Positions 16,044 to 28,326 are shown, counted from the first letter of the stretch. The stretch is DNA of 64,000 bases from Streptomyces sp. PH10-H1 (GCF_030063355.1 NZ_JASISZ010000019.1:38599-102598); one strand, 5' to 3'. Numbers and translations are program-made. Notes: a model not told the origin generated them from the letters alone.

Positions 16044-16394
16044 TCAGCCTGCGGCGGCGATCCTGGCCGGTCGCGGCAGCTCCGCCTCACGGCGGCGCCT
16101 GCGGGCGAGTACGACCCGGCGTTCGGCAGCGGTCAGACCACCCCACACGCCGTACGGTTCGGGCTGCAGCAACGCATGTTCGCGGCATTCCAGCATCACC
16201 GGGCAGCGGGCGCATACCCGCTTGGCGTTCTCCTCACGGGACAGCCGCGCAGCTGTCGGCTCTTTCGACGGGGCGAAGAACAACCCCGCCTCATCACTGC
16301 GGCACGCCGCCTCCGAGTGCCATGGGCCTGCCAGATCCCGTGGGTGACTCGGCGGGAGGGCAGTGTCCTTGACGGGCTCGATCGGTTGAAGCAC
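16044..16394 (-). CDS. WhiB-family iron-sulphur transcription regulator
   Basis: A 116-residue Wbl protein. The four [4Fe-4S] cysteines are Cys31, Cys61, Cys64 and Cys70 (CxxC between 61 and 64), the G-V-W-G-G turn is at residues 82-86, and a basic tail RRVVLARRRRREAELPRP provides DNA contact. Wbl proteins bind sigma factor HrdB/SigA and sense NO or O2 through the cluster. The position next to glpX fits the orthologue I remember as WblI, but I cannot confirm the subtype. About 350 bases of untranslated DNA lie upstream. Confidence 0.92.
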   Translation of the reverse strand: MLQPIEPVKDTALPPSHPRDLAGPWHSEAACRSDEAGLFFAPSKEPTAARLSREENAKRVCARCPVMLECREHALLQPEPYGVWGGLTAAERRVVLARRRRREAELPRPARIAAAG

Positions 16395-16744
16395 GGGATA
16401 CTCCTGACGACGGCTCGGCGTTTGTCACCCTTGCCCGTCACCGCGGGTGTGCTCCCAGCGTGTTATTTCAGCGGTCTCAGCGGGGAGGAACCAGGCGAGC
16501 GACGTGGTCGAAGCCCTACCCGCTGTGCGCGGGTTCATGCGCACCGTGTTCGCCGCCGACCCCTCTCGATCGAACATCCGTCCGACAAAAGCGCGCAGTA
16601 GCGATCATCGCCGTCGGAGATCACTGCAACAGCCCTGCTGAATGCTGGCCACTGGCGGAAACCTCCAAGGGCCCACGGGGCGTAAACCCGCACCATGCAT
16701 GGCGTAAACGCGCGGCATGCAACCGGAATGGGACGCCCCGGACG
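16395..16744. other. Promoter region upstream of the whiB-like gene
   Basis: About 350 bases without a gene, between the whiB-like start and the end of the DUF1707 pseudogene. Long leaders are usual for wbl genes. I could not place a convincing -35/-10 pair or operator. Confidence 0.4.
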
Positions 16745-17428
16745 TCACCCGTCGAGACGCTTGTTCACCCATTCCTTCAGGCGCTTGCCGCGCTTCGGCT
16801 TCGCCTCGACGCCGCCGAAGATCGCGGTGCCGGTGACGATGACGACCGGGGCGTTGGGGTCCGGCGCCTCGTACGTCTTGACCTCGAAACCGCCGAAGAT
16901 TCCGGTGCCGCTGCCACGCAGAGTGACGTTCTCCGGGACACGCACCTCGACGCCGCCGAAGATGGCGGTGGCGTGGATCACGATCTGCTGGTGCTGGAAG
17001 ACGGCTTCGGTGAGGTCGATCTCCACACCGCCGAAGCAGGCGAAGGCATTGGTACGGCGGCCGACGAGCCAGCGGCCCTTGCGGACGGCGCCGCCGAAGA
17101 CCGCCACGAGGTTCTCGGCGACCACCGGGGCGGAGGGGTCGGCGAGCGGGGCGAGCGGACGCGGGCCGCCCTCCCTGGTGGCCGGCAGATCCCGCACCAG
17201 CGGTTCCAGCTCGCCGAGGGTCTTGGCGGCTTAGACCTGGTCGAGGCGCTCCGAGTGCTCCTCGGAGCTCAACCGCCCCTCGGCGAGGGCATCACGGAGA
17301 ATGTCGGAAATGCGGTCCCGATCGGCGTCGGACGCGCGCAGCTCCGCTTCGGTGGTCGGCTTGTGCGTCGGCACCGGCTGCTGCGACTTCTTCTGGAGCT
17401 GCGATTCATCCACCCGCCTACCGTACAC
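16745..17428 (-). pseudogene. DUF1707/LiaF-like protein interrupted by an in-frame stop
   Basis: A single frame from ATG 17426-17428 to the stop at 16745 would give 227 residues. The N-terminal part is a DUF1707 domain (LRASDADRDRISDILRDALAEGRLSSEEHSERLDQV) and the C-terminal 150 residues carry the repeated IFGGVEV and GIFGGFEVK strands of LiaF/DUF2154-like proteins. Codon 66 (17231-17233) is TAA, exactly where relatives have an aromatic residue before AAKTLGELEPL, so one base change (TAC or TAT to TAA) explains it. Frame and composition are otherwise intact. It may be a recent pseudogene or a sequence error. LiaF-like proteins sense envelope stress. Confidence 0.8.
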
Positions 17429-17555
17429 AAACGCGATAGATCGCGACTAGTGCGGGTGAGCCGTACCTCACAACAAACAGAGCGCCGTGGCGCTCTACGC
17501 TTGTCGGGATTCGTCGACGCAGCCGAATGACGCAGCCGAGTGAGGAAGCCCCCCC

Positions 17556-19223
<1,668 letters not shown>

Positions 19224-19248
19224 TCCGCCAACCCGGATCCGCGCGCAC

Positions 19249-19284
19249 GGACGGGCCCCGCCGCTCCATCGGCGGGGCCCGTCC
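19249..19284. terminator. Hairpin after the class I fumarase
   Basis: GGACGGGCCCCGCCG at 19249-19263 pairs perfectly with 19270-19284 around the loop CTCCAT. Confidence 0.85.
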
Positions 19285-19369
19285 GGGTACCACGAGCCGT
19301 TACGCGAAACGCTCTGCCCGAAGCGCGTCACGCCGAACGCATCACGCAGCACGCAGCACGCGTCACGTC

Positions 19370-20908
19370 CTATGCGAAGCGCTGGCTCGCCGAGCCGTCG
19401 CAGGCCGCCAGCTTCAGCGGCGAACTCGCGGCGCTCTGGGTCACGCACAGGCCGGTGGCCGCCGCCGGGCGGATCGTGCCCGCCGTCAGGGTGAACCTCT
19501 GATTGGCACCACCGTGGCAGTCCCACAGGATGAGGCCGGTTCCGGCGCTGTAGTTCGCGGCCGGTACGTCCATGCACCGGTCCTGGGTGAGCTGGATGTG
19601 CAACGACTGATACTGGCTGTCATAGGTGAACGACTGGTTGCGGCCGCCGTGGCAGTCCCAGCCGAGCAGCGATGTGTTGTTGCGCGACGAGCCGCCGTTG
19701 GCGTCCAGGCACTGGCCGGTGGCCGCGTTCTTGAGTGGCTTGAACGCGTCGTCCCAGCCGCCCTGTCGGAGCACCGGAGTACCGGTGCTGGCCGGGTCGG
19801 CGCAACCGGCTTCCTGCCAGCCCGAGTTGTAGAGTTGGGTGAGGCAGGAGGCGAAGGCTGCGTGGCCGCGGACGTTGGGGTGGAAGGACTGGCGCACGGA
19901 GTTGGCGTCGGGCGGGAAGGGGTTGGTGACGTTCACGACCAGCCCGCGCGCCCAGGTGTTCTCAGTGCACGCCTCATGCCCGTGGAAGAGCCGGGAGTTG
20001 TCGAGGTAGACGGCGCCGGTGTCCTCGGCCGCCTTGCGCATGCCGAGTTCGAAGGCGGGCACCGCGGAGTTGCGGCCCCAGGCGAGGTCCTCGTCGTAGC
20101 CGGTGCAGCCACCCGGGATCTTGCCGGGGAAGTTGGGGTTGTCGTAGATGTCGGGGCTCATCGGGCTGGGGTAGCCCATCACTACGAGCTTGTAGTCGGC
20201 GTCGGCGTAGCCGGCGTCGCGCATGACCGTCCGCAGGTCCTGCACGGTCGACTCGACCTTGGGCACCAGCCCGTCGACGCGGGCCTGCCAGCCGGGCGCG
20301 TACTTGGACTGGCAGGTGCCCTGCAACAGGAACCAGCGCTCCACGCAGTCGGTGATGACCGGGCCGAACTGCAGGTCGTCATTTGCCCCGGCGACCAGCA
20401 CCACCATCTTGATCTTCGTGTTGCGGGCCTTGACGGCGAGGCTGTCGCTCTGCACCAGCTCGTCCGGGTACTGCTTGCTGCCGCCGATCCTGATGTTTCC
20501 GGTGTAGGCGCCCGAGCAGGCGACGTTGTACGTCTCGTCGGCCGGGATGCCGGTGCGGTGGATGGCGGAGTCCGGGGAGCGGTGGCACCAGTTGTTCGGG
20601 CCGTCGGTACCCGCCTCGTAGGTGCCGACACCCTCGCCGGAGATCTCGCTGTCGCCGAGCGAGATCAGCCCGGTCTTGCGGTCGGCCATCGGCCGGACCG
20701 CGGAATCCCCGTACAGGGCGGTGGCCTCCGCCGCCCGGATCCCCTCCAGCTCGGCGGAGAGCGGCTTGACGCTGCTGCTCTGCACGGCGCTGCTCTGCGC
20801 GGCGGCGGAGGCCGTGGTGGCCAGGCCGGTTCCGCCCGCGAGGACGGTCGCCAAGACGGCCAGTGCCGCCCCGGCGGCACGACAGCGTCTCTTCCTCGAC
20901 ATGCGCAT
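19370..20908 (-). CDS. Secreted SGNH/GDSL hydrolase with ricin-B lectin domain
   Basis: A 512-residue exported protein. [20 protein letters not shown] to ATTASAAAQ is a signal peptide. The SGNH domain has the nucleophile serine in [11 protein letters not shown], the oxyanion-hole GxND in VAGANDD and the catalytic histidine in [11 protein letters not shown]. The last 130 residues are a beta-trefoil CBM13/ricin-B module with QSF and QRF repeats and GQCLDANGG and LILWDCHGG turns, which probably binds plant or fungal polysaccharide. It is likely an esterase for acylated polysaccharides or lipids. ATG 20906-20908 follows GGAAGGAG; longer starts lie in the intergenic gap. Confidence 0.92.
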   Translation of the reverse strand: MRMSRKRRCRAAGAALAVLATVLAGGTGLATTASAAAQSSAVQSSSVKPLSAELEGIRAAEATALYGDSAVRPMADRKTGLISLGDSEISGEGVGTYEAGTDGPNNWCHRSPDSAIHRTGIPADETYNVACSGAYTGNIRIGGSKQYPDELVQSDSLAVKARNTKIKMVVLVAGANDDLQFGPVITDCVERWFLLQGTCQSKYAPGWQARVDGLVPKVESTVQDLRTVMRDAGYADADYKLVVMGYPSPMSPDIYDNPNFPGKIPGGCTGYDEDLAWGRNSAVPAFELGMRKAAEDTGAVYLDNSRLFHGHEACTENTWARGLVVNVTNPFPPDANSVRQSFHPNVRGHAAFASCLTQLYNSGWQEAGCADPASTGTPVLRQGGWDDAFKPLKNAATGQCLDANGGSSRNNTSLLGWDCHGGRNQSFTYDSQYQSLHIQLTQDRCMDVPAANYSAGTGLILWDCHGGANQRFTLTAGTIRPAAATGLCVTQSAASSPLKLAACDGSASQRFA

Positions 20909-21018
20909 GCGTCGCTCCTTCCACAGGAATGAAATGGGCTTCGGCACTGTCCTACCGATGGGTGTTACTTGGAAGTAGTACGACAATGGGAATGTTGCCG
21001 AGGGAAGGGATTCCAGCC

Positions 21019-22449
21019 ATGTCCGAGGACCGATCCCAGGACCGAGCCCAGAACCGAGCACAGGAACAGCCGTTCCGGATCGAGCACGATTCGATGGGCG
21101 AGGTACGGGTGCCGGCGGACGCGAAGTGGCGGGCCCAGACGCAGCGCGCGGTGGAGAACTTCCCGATCTCCGGCCAGCGGATCGAGCGCGCGCACATCGA
21201 GGCGCTGGCCCGGATCAAGGCCGCCGCCGCGAAGGTCAACGCCGGCCTCGGCGTCCTGGACAAGGACATCGCCGAGGCGATCCAGGAGGCGGCGGCCGAG
21301 GTCTCGGACGGCCGCTGGGACGGGCAGTTCCCCATCGACGTGTTCCAGACCGGCTCCGGAACGTCCTCCAACATGAACGCCAACGAAGTCATCGCGACCC
21401 TGGCCACCGAGCGGCTCGGCCGCGACGTTCACCCGAACGACCACGTCAACGCGTCCCAGTCGTCGAACGACGTCTTCCCGTCCTCCATTCACATCGCCGC
21501 CACGGCCGCAGTCACCGCCGACCTGATCCCGGCGCTCGACCACCTCGCGGCGGCCCTGGAGCGCAAGGCGGCCGAGTTCGCGGACGTCGTGAAGTCCGGC
21601 CGTACCCATCTGATGGACGCCACGCCCGTCACCCTCGGCCAGGAGTTCGGCGGTTACGCGGCCCAGATCCGGTACGGCGTCGAGCGGCTGCGGGCCGCGC
21701 TCCCCCGGCTGGCGGAACTGCCGCTCGGCGGCACCGCGGTCGGCACCGGCATCAACACCCCGCCCGGTTTCTCCGCCGCCGTCATCGCCGAGGTGGCGCG
21801 GGCCACCGGGCTGCCGCTGACCGAGGCGCGCGACCACTTCGAGGCGCAGGGCGCCCGGGACGGCATCGTGGAGACGTCCGGCCAGCTCAAGACGGTCGCG
21901 GTCGGGCTGACCAAGATCGCCAACGATCTGCGCTGGATGGCCTCGGGCCCGCGCACCGGCCTGGCCGAGATCAATCTGCCCGACCTCCAGCCGGGCTCGT
22001 CGATCATGCCGGGCAAGGTCAACCCGGTGATCCCGGAGGCGGTGCTGATGGTCGCGGCCCAGGTCACCGGCAACGACATGACGATCACGCTGGCCGGCGC
22101 CGCCGGGAACTTCGAGCTCAATGTGATGCTCCCGGTCATCGCCAGGAACGTCCTGGAGTCCGTCCGGCTGCTCGCCAACGTCTCCCGGCTGCTCGCCGAC
22201 CGCACGGTCGACGGCATCACCGCCAACGTCGAGCGGGCCCGCGAGTACGCCGAGTCCTCGCCCTCGGTGGTCACCCCGCTGAACAAGTACATCGGGTACG
22301 AGGAGGCGGCCAAGGTCGCCAAGAAGGCCGTGGCGGAGCGCCGGCGGATCCGGGACGTGGTGATCGAACTGGGCTATGTCGAGCGGGGAAAACTGACCGA
22401 GGAGCAGCTGGACGAGGCCCTCGATGTGCTGCGCATGACCCATCCTTAA
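21019..22449 (+). CDS. fumC: Class II fumarate hydratase
   Basis: A 476-residue FumC of the aspartase/fumarase superfamily. The signature [16 protein letters not shown], with the catalytic serine loop, lies near residue 330; [17 protein letters not shown] and [10 protein letters not shown] are also present. It hydrates fumarate to malate without an iron-sulphur cluster, so it can replace the class I enzyme at 17556 under oxygen or iron stress. ATG 21019 is preceded by GGAAGGGA at a good distance. The first 15 residues ([16 protein letters not shown]) form a polar extension not needed for the fold. Confidence 0.96.
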   Translation: MSEDRSQDRAQNRAQEQPFRIEHDSMGEVRVPADAKWRAQTQRAVENFPISGQRIERAHIEALARIKAAAAKVNAGLGVLDKDIAEAIQEAAAEVSDGRWDGQFPIDVFQTGSGTSSNMNANEVIATLATERLGRDVHPNDHVNASQSSNDVFPSSIHIAATAAVTADLIPALDHLAAALERKAAEFADVVKSGRTHLMDATPVTLGQEFGGYAAQIRYGVERLRAALPRLAELPLGGTAVGTGINTPPGFSAAVIAEVARATGLPLTEARDHFEAQGARDGIVETSGQLKTVAVGLTKIANDLRWMASGPRTGLAEINLPDLQPGSSIMPGKVNPVIPEAVLMVAAQVTGNDMTITLAGAAGNFELNVMLPVIARNVLESVRLLANVSRLLADRTVDGITANVERAREYAESSPSVVTPLNKYIGYEEAAKVAKKAVAERRRIRDVVIELGYVERGKLTEEQLDEALDVLRMTHP

Positions 22450-22472
22450 GGGCCGATCCGTAAGATCTGTTC

Positions 22473-23150
22473 ATGACAGCCGACACCCTTCTTGACGGAA
22501 ACGGGCCGAGTACCAGCGGCTACTGGTCGCCGGGTGAGCAAGTGTTGTGGCGTTATCGGGGCAACGGCACCGACGAGCTGCACATCTGCCGCCCAGTGAC
22601 CGTCGTGCGCGATGACGCCGAGCTGCTCGCGGTCTGGATGGCGCCCGGCACCGCGTGCGTGAAGCCCGTGCTCGCCGATGGGTCGCCGATCCACCGTGAG
22701 CCGCTCGCCACCCGCTATCTCAAGCCGCGCACTACGCGCGTCGAACAGTGGTGGGGAGCGGGTGTGCTGAAAATCGCACACCCGGGCGAGCCGTGGTCGG
22801 TATGGCTGTTCTGGGACAAACGCTGGCATTTCAAGAACTGGTACGTGAACCTGGAGGAGCCGCGCCGACGCTGGTCCGGCGGTCTGGACTCCGAGGACCA
22901 CTTCCTCGACATCGCGGTCCGCCCGGACCGCAGCTGGCACTGGCTGGACGAGGACGAATTCGCCCAGGCGCAGCTCGCGGGCCTGATGACGGCCGACCGG
23001 GCCGAGCGGGTACGGTCCGCCGGACGGCAGGCGGCCGGGGTGATCCGCTCCTGGGGACGTCCGTTCCGGGACGGGTGGGAGGACTGGCGCCCCGATCCGG
23101 GCTGGGCGGTGCCGTCACTTCCGGACGACTGGAACCGTCCGGCAAAGTGA
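22473..23150 (+). CDS. DUF402 (FomD-like) protein
   Basis: A 225-residue protein with the DUF402 fold: PGEQVLWRYRGNGTDELHICRPVTVV, then WWGAGVLKIAHPGEPWSVWLFW, HFKNWYVNLEEP and DHFLDIAVRPDRSWHWLDEDEF. The EDHFLDI and WLDEDEF acidic motifs match the metal-binding residues of FomD-type nucleotidyl hydrolases, which hydrolyse CMP-linked phosphonates or NDPs. The gene begins 24 bp after fumC and is probably co-transcribed. The substrate is unknown. Confidence 0.82.
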   Translation: MTADTLLDGNGPSTSGYWSPGEQVLWRYRGNGTDELHICRPVTVVRDDAELLAVWMAPGTACVKPVLADGSPIHREPLATRYLKPRTTRVEQWWGAGVLKIAHPGEPWSVWLFWDKRWHFKNWYVNLEEPRRRWSGGLDSEDHFLDIAVRPDRSWHWLDEDEFAQAQLAGLMTADRAERVRSAGRQAAGVIRSWGRPFRDGWEDWRPDPGWAVPSLPDDWNRPAK

Positions 23151-23306
23151 CCTCGTGAGCCCCTTGATGCTCCCCGGGTCGTCAAACGTAGGATCGTGCT
23201 CCGCAACACTGCGCAATTCCGAACCACGACCCAGAGTCTGACGCCAAGTCATCAAGCCCAGTCTCAACCCCAGACATCAGTCACGCATCCAAGGAGGCCC
23301 GAGGCA

Positions 23307-23975
23307 GTGGGAACCGGCGGCTACGAGGACATAAAGCTGGACCGCAGAGGCCAGGCCGAGGCGTTCGACGCGATAGGCGACCGGTACGACGAGGCGTTTC
23401 CCCACAAGGACGGCCAGCTCGCCGCGGGACAGTGGCTCGCCGAGTCGCTGCCCCCCGGATCGCGGGTGCTCGACCTGGGCTGCGGTACCGGCCTGCCCAG
23501 CACCCGGCAGCTCGCCGACGCCGGGCACCACGTCACCGGTGTCGACCTCTCCGCCGGCATGCTCGCCCTCGCCGCGCAGTACGTGCCGCAGGCCGTCTTC
23601 CGCCAGGGCGACATCGCCGACCTGCGCCCCGGCGGCTCGCTCGACCTCGGCTCCTTCGACGGAGTCGCGGCCTTCTTCTCCCTGCTGATGCTGCCGCGCA
23701 CGGAGATTCCCTACGCATTGCGCGCCATCCATGATCTGCTGGAGCCCGCGGGTCTCCTCACCCTCTCGATGGTCGAAGCGGATGTGGATGACTTCGCAAT
23801 CCCGTTCCTTGGTAACACCATCCGGGTATCCGGTTATCTACGGGATGATTTGCACCAGGTAGTGGCGGACGCGGGCTTCGAGGTCATCGAGGAGGAGTCG
23901 TACGCCTATGCACCGGCGAGCACCGATGTGCCGCCGGAGGAGCAGCTCTTCCTCTACTGCCGACGACGCGCCTGA
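23307..23975 (+). CDS. Class I SAM-dependent methyltransferase
   Basis: A 222-residue Rossmann-fold methyltransferase. Motif I VLDLGCGTGLPS binds SAM near residue 57, GVDLSAGML supplies the acidic ribose contact, and FRQGDIADL and LLMLPRTEI follow. A Phe/Tyr-rich C-terminal part closes the fold. GTG 23307, 9 bases after AAGGAGG, was chosen over an upstream ATG at 23196. The SpoIIE-type phosphatase gene follows 58 bp later, an association I remember in Streptomyces. The substrate cannot be predicted. Confidence 0.88.
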   Translation: MGTGGYEDIKLDRRGQAEAFDAIGDRYDEAFPHKDGQLAAGQWLAESLPPGSRVLDLGCGTGLPSTRQLADAGHHVTGVDLSAGMLALAAQYVPQAVFRQGDIADLRPGGSLDLGSFDGVAAFFSLLMLPRTEIPYALRAIHDLLEPAGLLTLSMVEADVDDFAIPFLGNTIRVSGYLRDDLHQVVADAGFEVIEEESYAYAPASTDVPPEEQLFLYCRRRA

Positions 23976-24033
23976 CACGGCCCAATCCCCGCCGCGGCCA
24001 GCGCGTGGCGCACAACCGGATGGAACGACTCGC

Positions 24034-26241
24034 GTGACCACGGATCGCACGCCCCCGCCCCCGGCGCGGCAACCGGGAATGGATGCCGCCATGCCGGCAC
24101 CGCTGCCGGACCCGCGCGGCGGCTTCCGCCTGCCCCCGGGCTCCGAACGGCCCGCCGGCTCCGACCGGCAGGACCAGCCCGCCACCACCCCGCCCCAGGC
24201 GGTCTCCGACGACCACTCCGCACGGGACCGGGACCGGCAGGCGGCGAAGGCCGCGGGCACTCCCCGGCGCGACCCCACGGCCGACGCGACGTTCGCGAGC
24301 ACTCCGCCGCGCGGCACCGCGGGCCCGGCCGGCTCCGCCATGGAGCCCGCCGGCCATCCCCGCCATGAGGAGCCGGCCGGCACCCGGATCCCCGCACCCG
24401 CCACGCCCGCCTCCTCCGCCGTCCCCGCCCCGTCCGCCTCCGAGGCCCCCGCCACCCGGTCGGCCCCCGAGGCCGAACGGCTGCGGTACGTCGGGGCGGC
24501 CACCCGGCGGATCGCCCGCGGCCTGGACCTCGACGAGATCCTGCTGGGCCTGTGCCGGTCCGCGGTGCCCGCGTTCGCCGACGCGATCCTGGTCTACCTG
24601 CGCGACCCGCTGCCGGTCGGCGACGAACGGCCGTCCGGGCCGCTCGTGCTCCGGCTGCGGCGCGCCGACGGCGGCCTGGACGAGCCCAGCGGGCAGTCCT
24701 ACGTCGGCACCGTGCTGCCCCCGGTGCCCGCGGAGCCGGCCTACGGCGGCGCCGCCGAGAGCACCCTCGTACGGCTGGACGGACCGCTGGCCGAGGTGCT
24801 GCGCGGGGTACGCCCGGTCTTCGCGGAATCCCCGCAGTCGGCGGCGGCGCTGGAGGAGCTGCTCCGCTTCGGCGAGGGGCCCGCGGCCTCCGCCGGCGCG
24901 TCCCGGTCCGGATTACACCCCGAGCCGGCCACCGCCAGGAACGACGGAGGCCAGCACCATGTCGTCCTGCCGACCGGCCGCCGCGCGATCCTCGCTCCGC
25001 TGCGCGGCCGCCGCCGGGTCATAGGCGCCGCCGTGCTGCTGCGCCGCCCCGACCGGCCGCCCTTCGAGTCCGACGACCTGCTGGTCGCCGCCCAGCTCGC
25101 CACGCACACCGCGCTCGGCGTCGACAAGGCCGTGCTGTACGGCCGCGAGGCGTACATCGCGGACGCCCTGCAGCGCGAAATGCTGCCCGACTCCCTGCCG
25201 CAGCCCACCGGGGTGCGGCTGGCCAGCCGTTATCTGCCGGCCGCGGAATCGGCGCGGGTCGGCGGCGACTGGTACGACGCGATCCCGCTGCCCGGCAGCC
25301 GGGTCGCGCTCGTGGTCGGCGACGTCATGGGCCACTCCATGACCTCGGCGGCGATCATGGGCCAGCTGCGCACCACCGTGCAGACCCTCGCAGGACTCGA
25401 TCTGGCTCCGCAGGAGGTGCTGTACCACCTGGACGAGCAGGCCCAGCGGCTCGGCAGCGACCGCATGGCCACCTGTGTGTACGCGGTCTACGACCCGATC
25501 GCGCACCGGCTGGTCGTGGCCAACGCCGGACATCCGCCACCGATCCTGCTGCACGCCAACGGCCTGGCCGAGGTGCTGCGGGTACCGCCGGGCGCGCCGA
25601 TCGGCGTCGGCGGAGTGCCGTTCGAGGCGGTCGAGCTGCCGGCGCCCGCCGGCGCGACCCTCGTGCTGTACACCGACGGCCTCGTCGAGTCGCGCACCCG
25701 CGATGTGTGGGGCGGCATCGAGCTGCTCCGGGAACGGCTGCACGACGCCGCGACCGTCCTGTCGCCGCCGCCCCTGGAACCGCTCTGCGACGAGATCCTG
25801 GAGATCCTCGGCCCCGGCGACCGCGACGACGACATCGCGCTGCTCGCGGCCCGCTTCGACGGGATCTCGCCGAGCGACGTCGCCTACTGGTACCTGGAGC
25901 CGCAGCCGCAAACCGCCGGCCGGGCCCGTCGGCTCGCCCGTCAGGCACTGCGCCGCTGGGACCTGGAACACCTGATCGAACCGACCGAGCTGCTGGTCAG
26001 CGAGATCGTCACCAACGCCGTGCGGTACGCCGAGCGGCCGATCACCCTGCGGCTGCTCCGGACGGACGTACTGCGCTGCGAGGTCGGCGACGACGCGCCG
26101 CTGCTGCCGCAGATGCGGCACGCCCAGCCGCAGGACGAGGGCGGGCGCGGGCTGTATCTCGTGAGCCGGATGGCACAGCGGTGGGGGGCGACGCGGCTGA
26201 GCGCGGGCAAGGTGGTCTGGTTCGAGCTGGCGATCCCGTAG
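24034..26241 (+). CDS. GAF / SpoIIE-type PP2C phosphatase / HATPase triple-domain regulator
   Basis: A 735-residue signalling protein. Residues 1-145 are Pro/Ala/Thr-rich and disordered. A GAF sensor spans about 150-365 (LRYVGAATRRIARGLDLDEIL to HTALGVDKAVLYGREAYIADAL). A PP2C/SpoIIE phosphatase spans 375-600, with GGDWYDAI near 409, GDVMGHSM near 429 and the final DDDIALL. An RsbW-like HATPase spans 622-735 (LVSEIVTNAVRYAE, GGRGLYLVSRMA). Such proteins both phosphorylate and dephosphorylate anti-sigma-factor antagonists. The start is uncertain: GTG 24034 avoids overlap with the preceding gene, and ATG 24079 is also possible. Confidence 0.9.
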   Translation: MTTDRTPPPPARQPGMDAAMPAPLPDPRGGFRLPPGSERPAGSDRQDQPATTPPQAVSDDHSARDRDRQAAKAAGTPRRDPTADATFASTPPRGTAGPAGSAMEPAGHPRHEEPAGTRIPAPATPASSAVPAPSASEAPATRSAPEAERLRYVGAATRRIARGLDLDEILLGLCRSAVPAFADAILVYLRDPLPVGDERPSGPLVLRLRRADGGLDEPSGQSYVGTVLPPVPAEPAYGGAAESTLVRLDGPLAEVLRGVRPVFAESPQSAAALEELLRFGEGPAASAGASRSGLHPEPATARNDGGQHHVVLPTGRRAILAPLRGRRRVIGAAVLLRRPDRPPFESDDLLVAAQLATHTALGVDKAVLYGREAYIADALQREMLPDSLPQPTGVRLASRYLPAAESARVGGDWYDAIPLPGSRVALVVGDVMGHSMTSAAIMGQLRTTVQTLAGLDLAPQEVLYHLDEQAQRLGSDRMATCVYAVYDPIAHRLVVANAGHPPPILLHANGLAEVLRVPPGAPIGVGGVPFEAVELPAPAGATLVLYTDGLVESRTRDVWGGIELLRERLHDAATVLSPPPLEPLCDEILEILGPGDRDDDIALLAARFDGISPSDVAYWYLEPQPQTAGRARRLARQALRRWDLEHLIEPTELLVSEIVTNAVRYAERPITLRLLRTDVLRCEVGDDAPLLPQMRHAQPQDEGGRGLYLVSRMAQRWGATRLSAGKVVWFELAIP

Positions 26242-26355
26242 CGTCCGGGCGACCGCGCCGTTGCCCGGCGTGCCGAGCGAGTGGTTCAGTGCAAGGGTGG
26301 TCGGGGAAGCGACCACCCGGTACAGGACTCTCGACTCGAACGGGAGGCATACGCG

Positions 26356-27804
26356 ATGAGCACCCCGTACACCACCAACAACGCCGGAATTCCGGTGGAG
26401 AGCGATGAACATTCGCTGACGGTGGGACCGGACGGACCGATCCTGCTGCAGGACCACTACCTGATCGAGAAGATGGCCCAGTTCAACCGCGAACGGGTCC
26501 CCGAGCGGGTGGTGCACGCCAAGGGCAGCGGAGCGTACGGCAGCTTCGAAGTCACGAACGACATCAGCCAGTTCACCAAGGCCGATCTCTTCCAGCCCGG
26601 CAAGCGGACCGAGATGCTGGCCCGCTTCTCCACCGTGGCGGGCGAGCAGGGCAGCCCGGACTCCTGGCGTGACCCGCGCGGCTTCGCGCTCAAGTTCTAC
26701 ACGGAACACGGCAACTACGACCTGGTCGGCAACAACACCCCGGTCTTCTTCGTCCGTGATCCGATCAAGTTCCAGGACTTCATCAGGTCGCAGAAGCGCC
26801 GCCCGGACAGCGGGCTGCGCGACCACGACATGCAGTGGGACTTCTGGACGCTGTCGCCGGAATCCGCGCACATGGTCACCTGGCTGATGGGCGACCGGGG
26901 CATCCCCAAGAACTTCCGGCACATGAACGGCTACGGCTCCCACACCTACCTGTGGGTCAACGGCGCCGGACAGAAGTTCTGGGTCAAGTACCACTTCAAG
27001 ACCGACCAGGGCATCGACTTCCTCACCCAGGCCGATGCCGACGCGCTGGCCGGCCAGGACGGCGACGCCTTCCGGCGCGACCTGTTCGACTCGATCGTGC
27101 GCGGCGACCACCCGTCGTGGACGCTGCGGGTGCAGGTCATGCCGTTCGAGGACGCGGCGGACTACCGGTTCAACCCCTTCGACCTGACCAAGGTGTGGCC
27201 GCACGGCGACTACCCGCTGATCGAGGTCGGCCGGATGACGCTCAACAAGAACCCGGAAGACTTCTTCGTCCACATCGAGCAGGCCGCCTTCGAGCCGTCG
27301 AACCTGGTGCCGGGCATCGGCCCGTCCCCGGACAAGATGCTGCTCGGCCGGCTCTTCTCGTACCCGGACACCCACCGCTACCGGATCGGCCCGAACTACG
27401 CGCAGCTCCCGCCGAACCGGCCGCACTCGCGGGTCGACTCCTACGCCAAGGACGGCCCGATGCGGTACGAGCCGTCCCGCGCGGCCGCCCCCTACGCGCC
27501 GAACTCCTACGGGGGGCCGGCCGCCGACACCCAGCGGTTCGGCGAACCGGCGGGCTGGGCGACCGCGGGCGAGATGGTCCGCGAGACGTACGCGCTGCAC
27601 CGCGAGGACGACGACTGGGGGCAGGCCGGCACACAGGTGCGGCAGGTCCTCGACGACGCCGCCCGGCAGCGGCTGGTCACGAACGTTTCCGGCCATCTGA
27701 AGGACGGAGTCAGCGCACCCGTACTGGAGCGCGCGCTGCAGTACTGGCGCAGCATCGACAAGGAGATCGGCGACCGTATCGCGGTCGCCGTCAACGGCGG
27801 CTGA
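26356..27804 (+). CDS. katA: Monofunctional haem catalase (small-subunit clade)
   Basis: A 482-residue catalase removing hydrogen peroxide. The active-site histidine lies in [12 protein letters not shown], the distal asparagine in [17 protein letters not shown], and the proximal haem tyrosine in [14 protein letters not shown]. Length and the end without a flavodoxin-like domain fit the small-subunit clade. ATG 26356 follows GGGAGG. A hairpin at 27834-27878 ends the unit. The gene is intact, in contrast to the decayed oxyR/ahpCD locus 5 kb downstream. No CatR or Fur-type repressor gene lies next to it. Confidence 0.96.
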   Translation: MSTPYTTNNAGIPVESDEHSLTVGPDGPILLQDHYLIEKMAQFNRERVPERVVHAKGSGAYGSFEVTNDISQFTKADLFQPGKRTEMLARFSTVAGEQGSPDSWRDPRGFALKFYTEHGNYDLVGNNTPVFFVRDPIKFQDFIRSQKRRPDSGLRDHDMQWDFWTLSPESAHMVTWLMGDRGIPKNFRHMNGYGSHTYLWVNGAGQKFWVKYHFKTDQGIDFLTQADADALAGQDGDAFRRDLFDSIVRGDHPSWTLRVQVMPFEDAADYRFNPFDLTKVWPHGDYPLIEVGRMTLNKNPEDFFVHIEQAAFEPSNLVPGIGPSPDKMLLGRLFSYPDTHRYRIGPNYAQLPPNRPHSRVDSYAKDGPMRYEPSRAAAPYAPNSYGGPAADTQRFGEPAGWATAGEMVRETYALHREDDDWGQAGTQVRQVLDDAARQRLVTNVSGHLKDGVSAPVLERALQYWRSIDKEIGDRIAVAVNGG

Positions 27805-27833
27805 CCCCGCCGCCGCCCCTCCCCCCGCGAGAC

Positions 27834-27878
27834 GCAGCCCCGGCGCACGTGTTACCCCCCTCCGTGCCCCGGGGCTGC
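27834..27878. terminator. Hairpin after katA
   Basis: Arms 27834-27849 and 27863-27878 pair except for one position (GCAGCCCCGG core), with a 13-base loop. Confidence 0.75.
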
Positions 27879-27940
27879 ATCGTGTCGATGGCGATGGGGC
27901 CAAATGTTCGATATGTCGCACGCGCAGATGGCCGGCCTAC

Positions 27941-28111
27941 ATGATCGTCAACCGCAAGAACCAGCGCATTCACGTCCTCACCGACCCGTTCGCCAACGAG
28001 TACCAGAACCACCGCGTCTACGCCCCCGGCGAGAGTTTCACCCTCCCGTCGTCGGTCGGCGCCGAGGTCGAACTCTCCGTCGACCACATCCTGGCCGCCG
28101 CCCGCCGCTGA
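27941..28111 (+). pseudogene. Probable Uma2-family nuclease remnant
   Basis: A 56-codon frame reading YMIVNRKNQRIHVLTDP, then EYQNHRVYAPGESFTLPSSV and VELSVDHILAA before a TGA. This matches the C-terminal strands of Uma2/DUF820 putative endonucleases, whose catalytic residues lie upstream and are absent here. The frame has no ribosome-binding site. A second piece downstream (28170-28320, reading GRALVAARQTIVEGGVVLCG) looks like the debris of another small gene. Confidence 0.5.
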
Positions 28112-28326
28112 CCATCGCGGCGCGAGCTCGGCACGAGCGGTGCCCCCAGTCGACCTCCGCCATACTCCGGCGCCAGCGGGCGTGCGCTGGTCGCCGCCCG
28201 CCAGACCATCGTCGAAGGCGGGGTCGTCCTGTGCGGGGGCCGCGCCGCCCAGCCCGTCCTCCCGGACGCCGCCCGGCTCATCGCTCACAACCGGCTGACC
28301 TGCACCGATGGACCAGACACCACGTC

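Noticed and set aside
24913..27921. 1002-residue open frame on the minus strand, antisense to the phosphatase and catalase genes
   Set aside because: It is a mirror of GC-rich coding DNA: Arg/Val/Gly-rich, no domain, no ribosome-binding site, and it covers two clearly real genes on the other strand.
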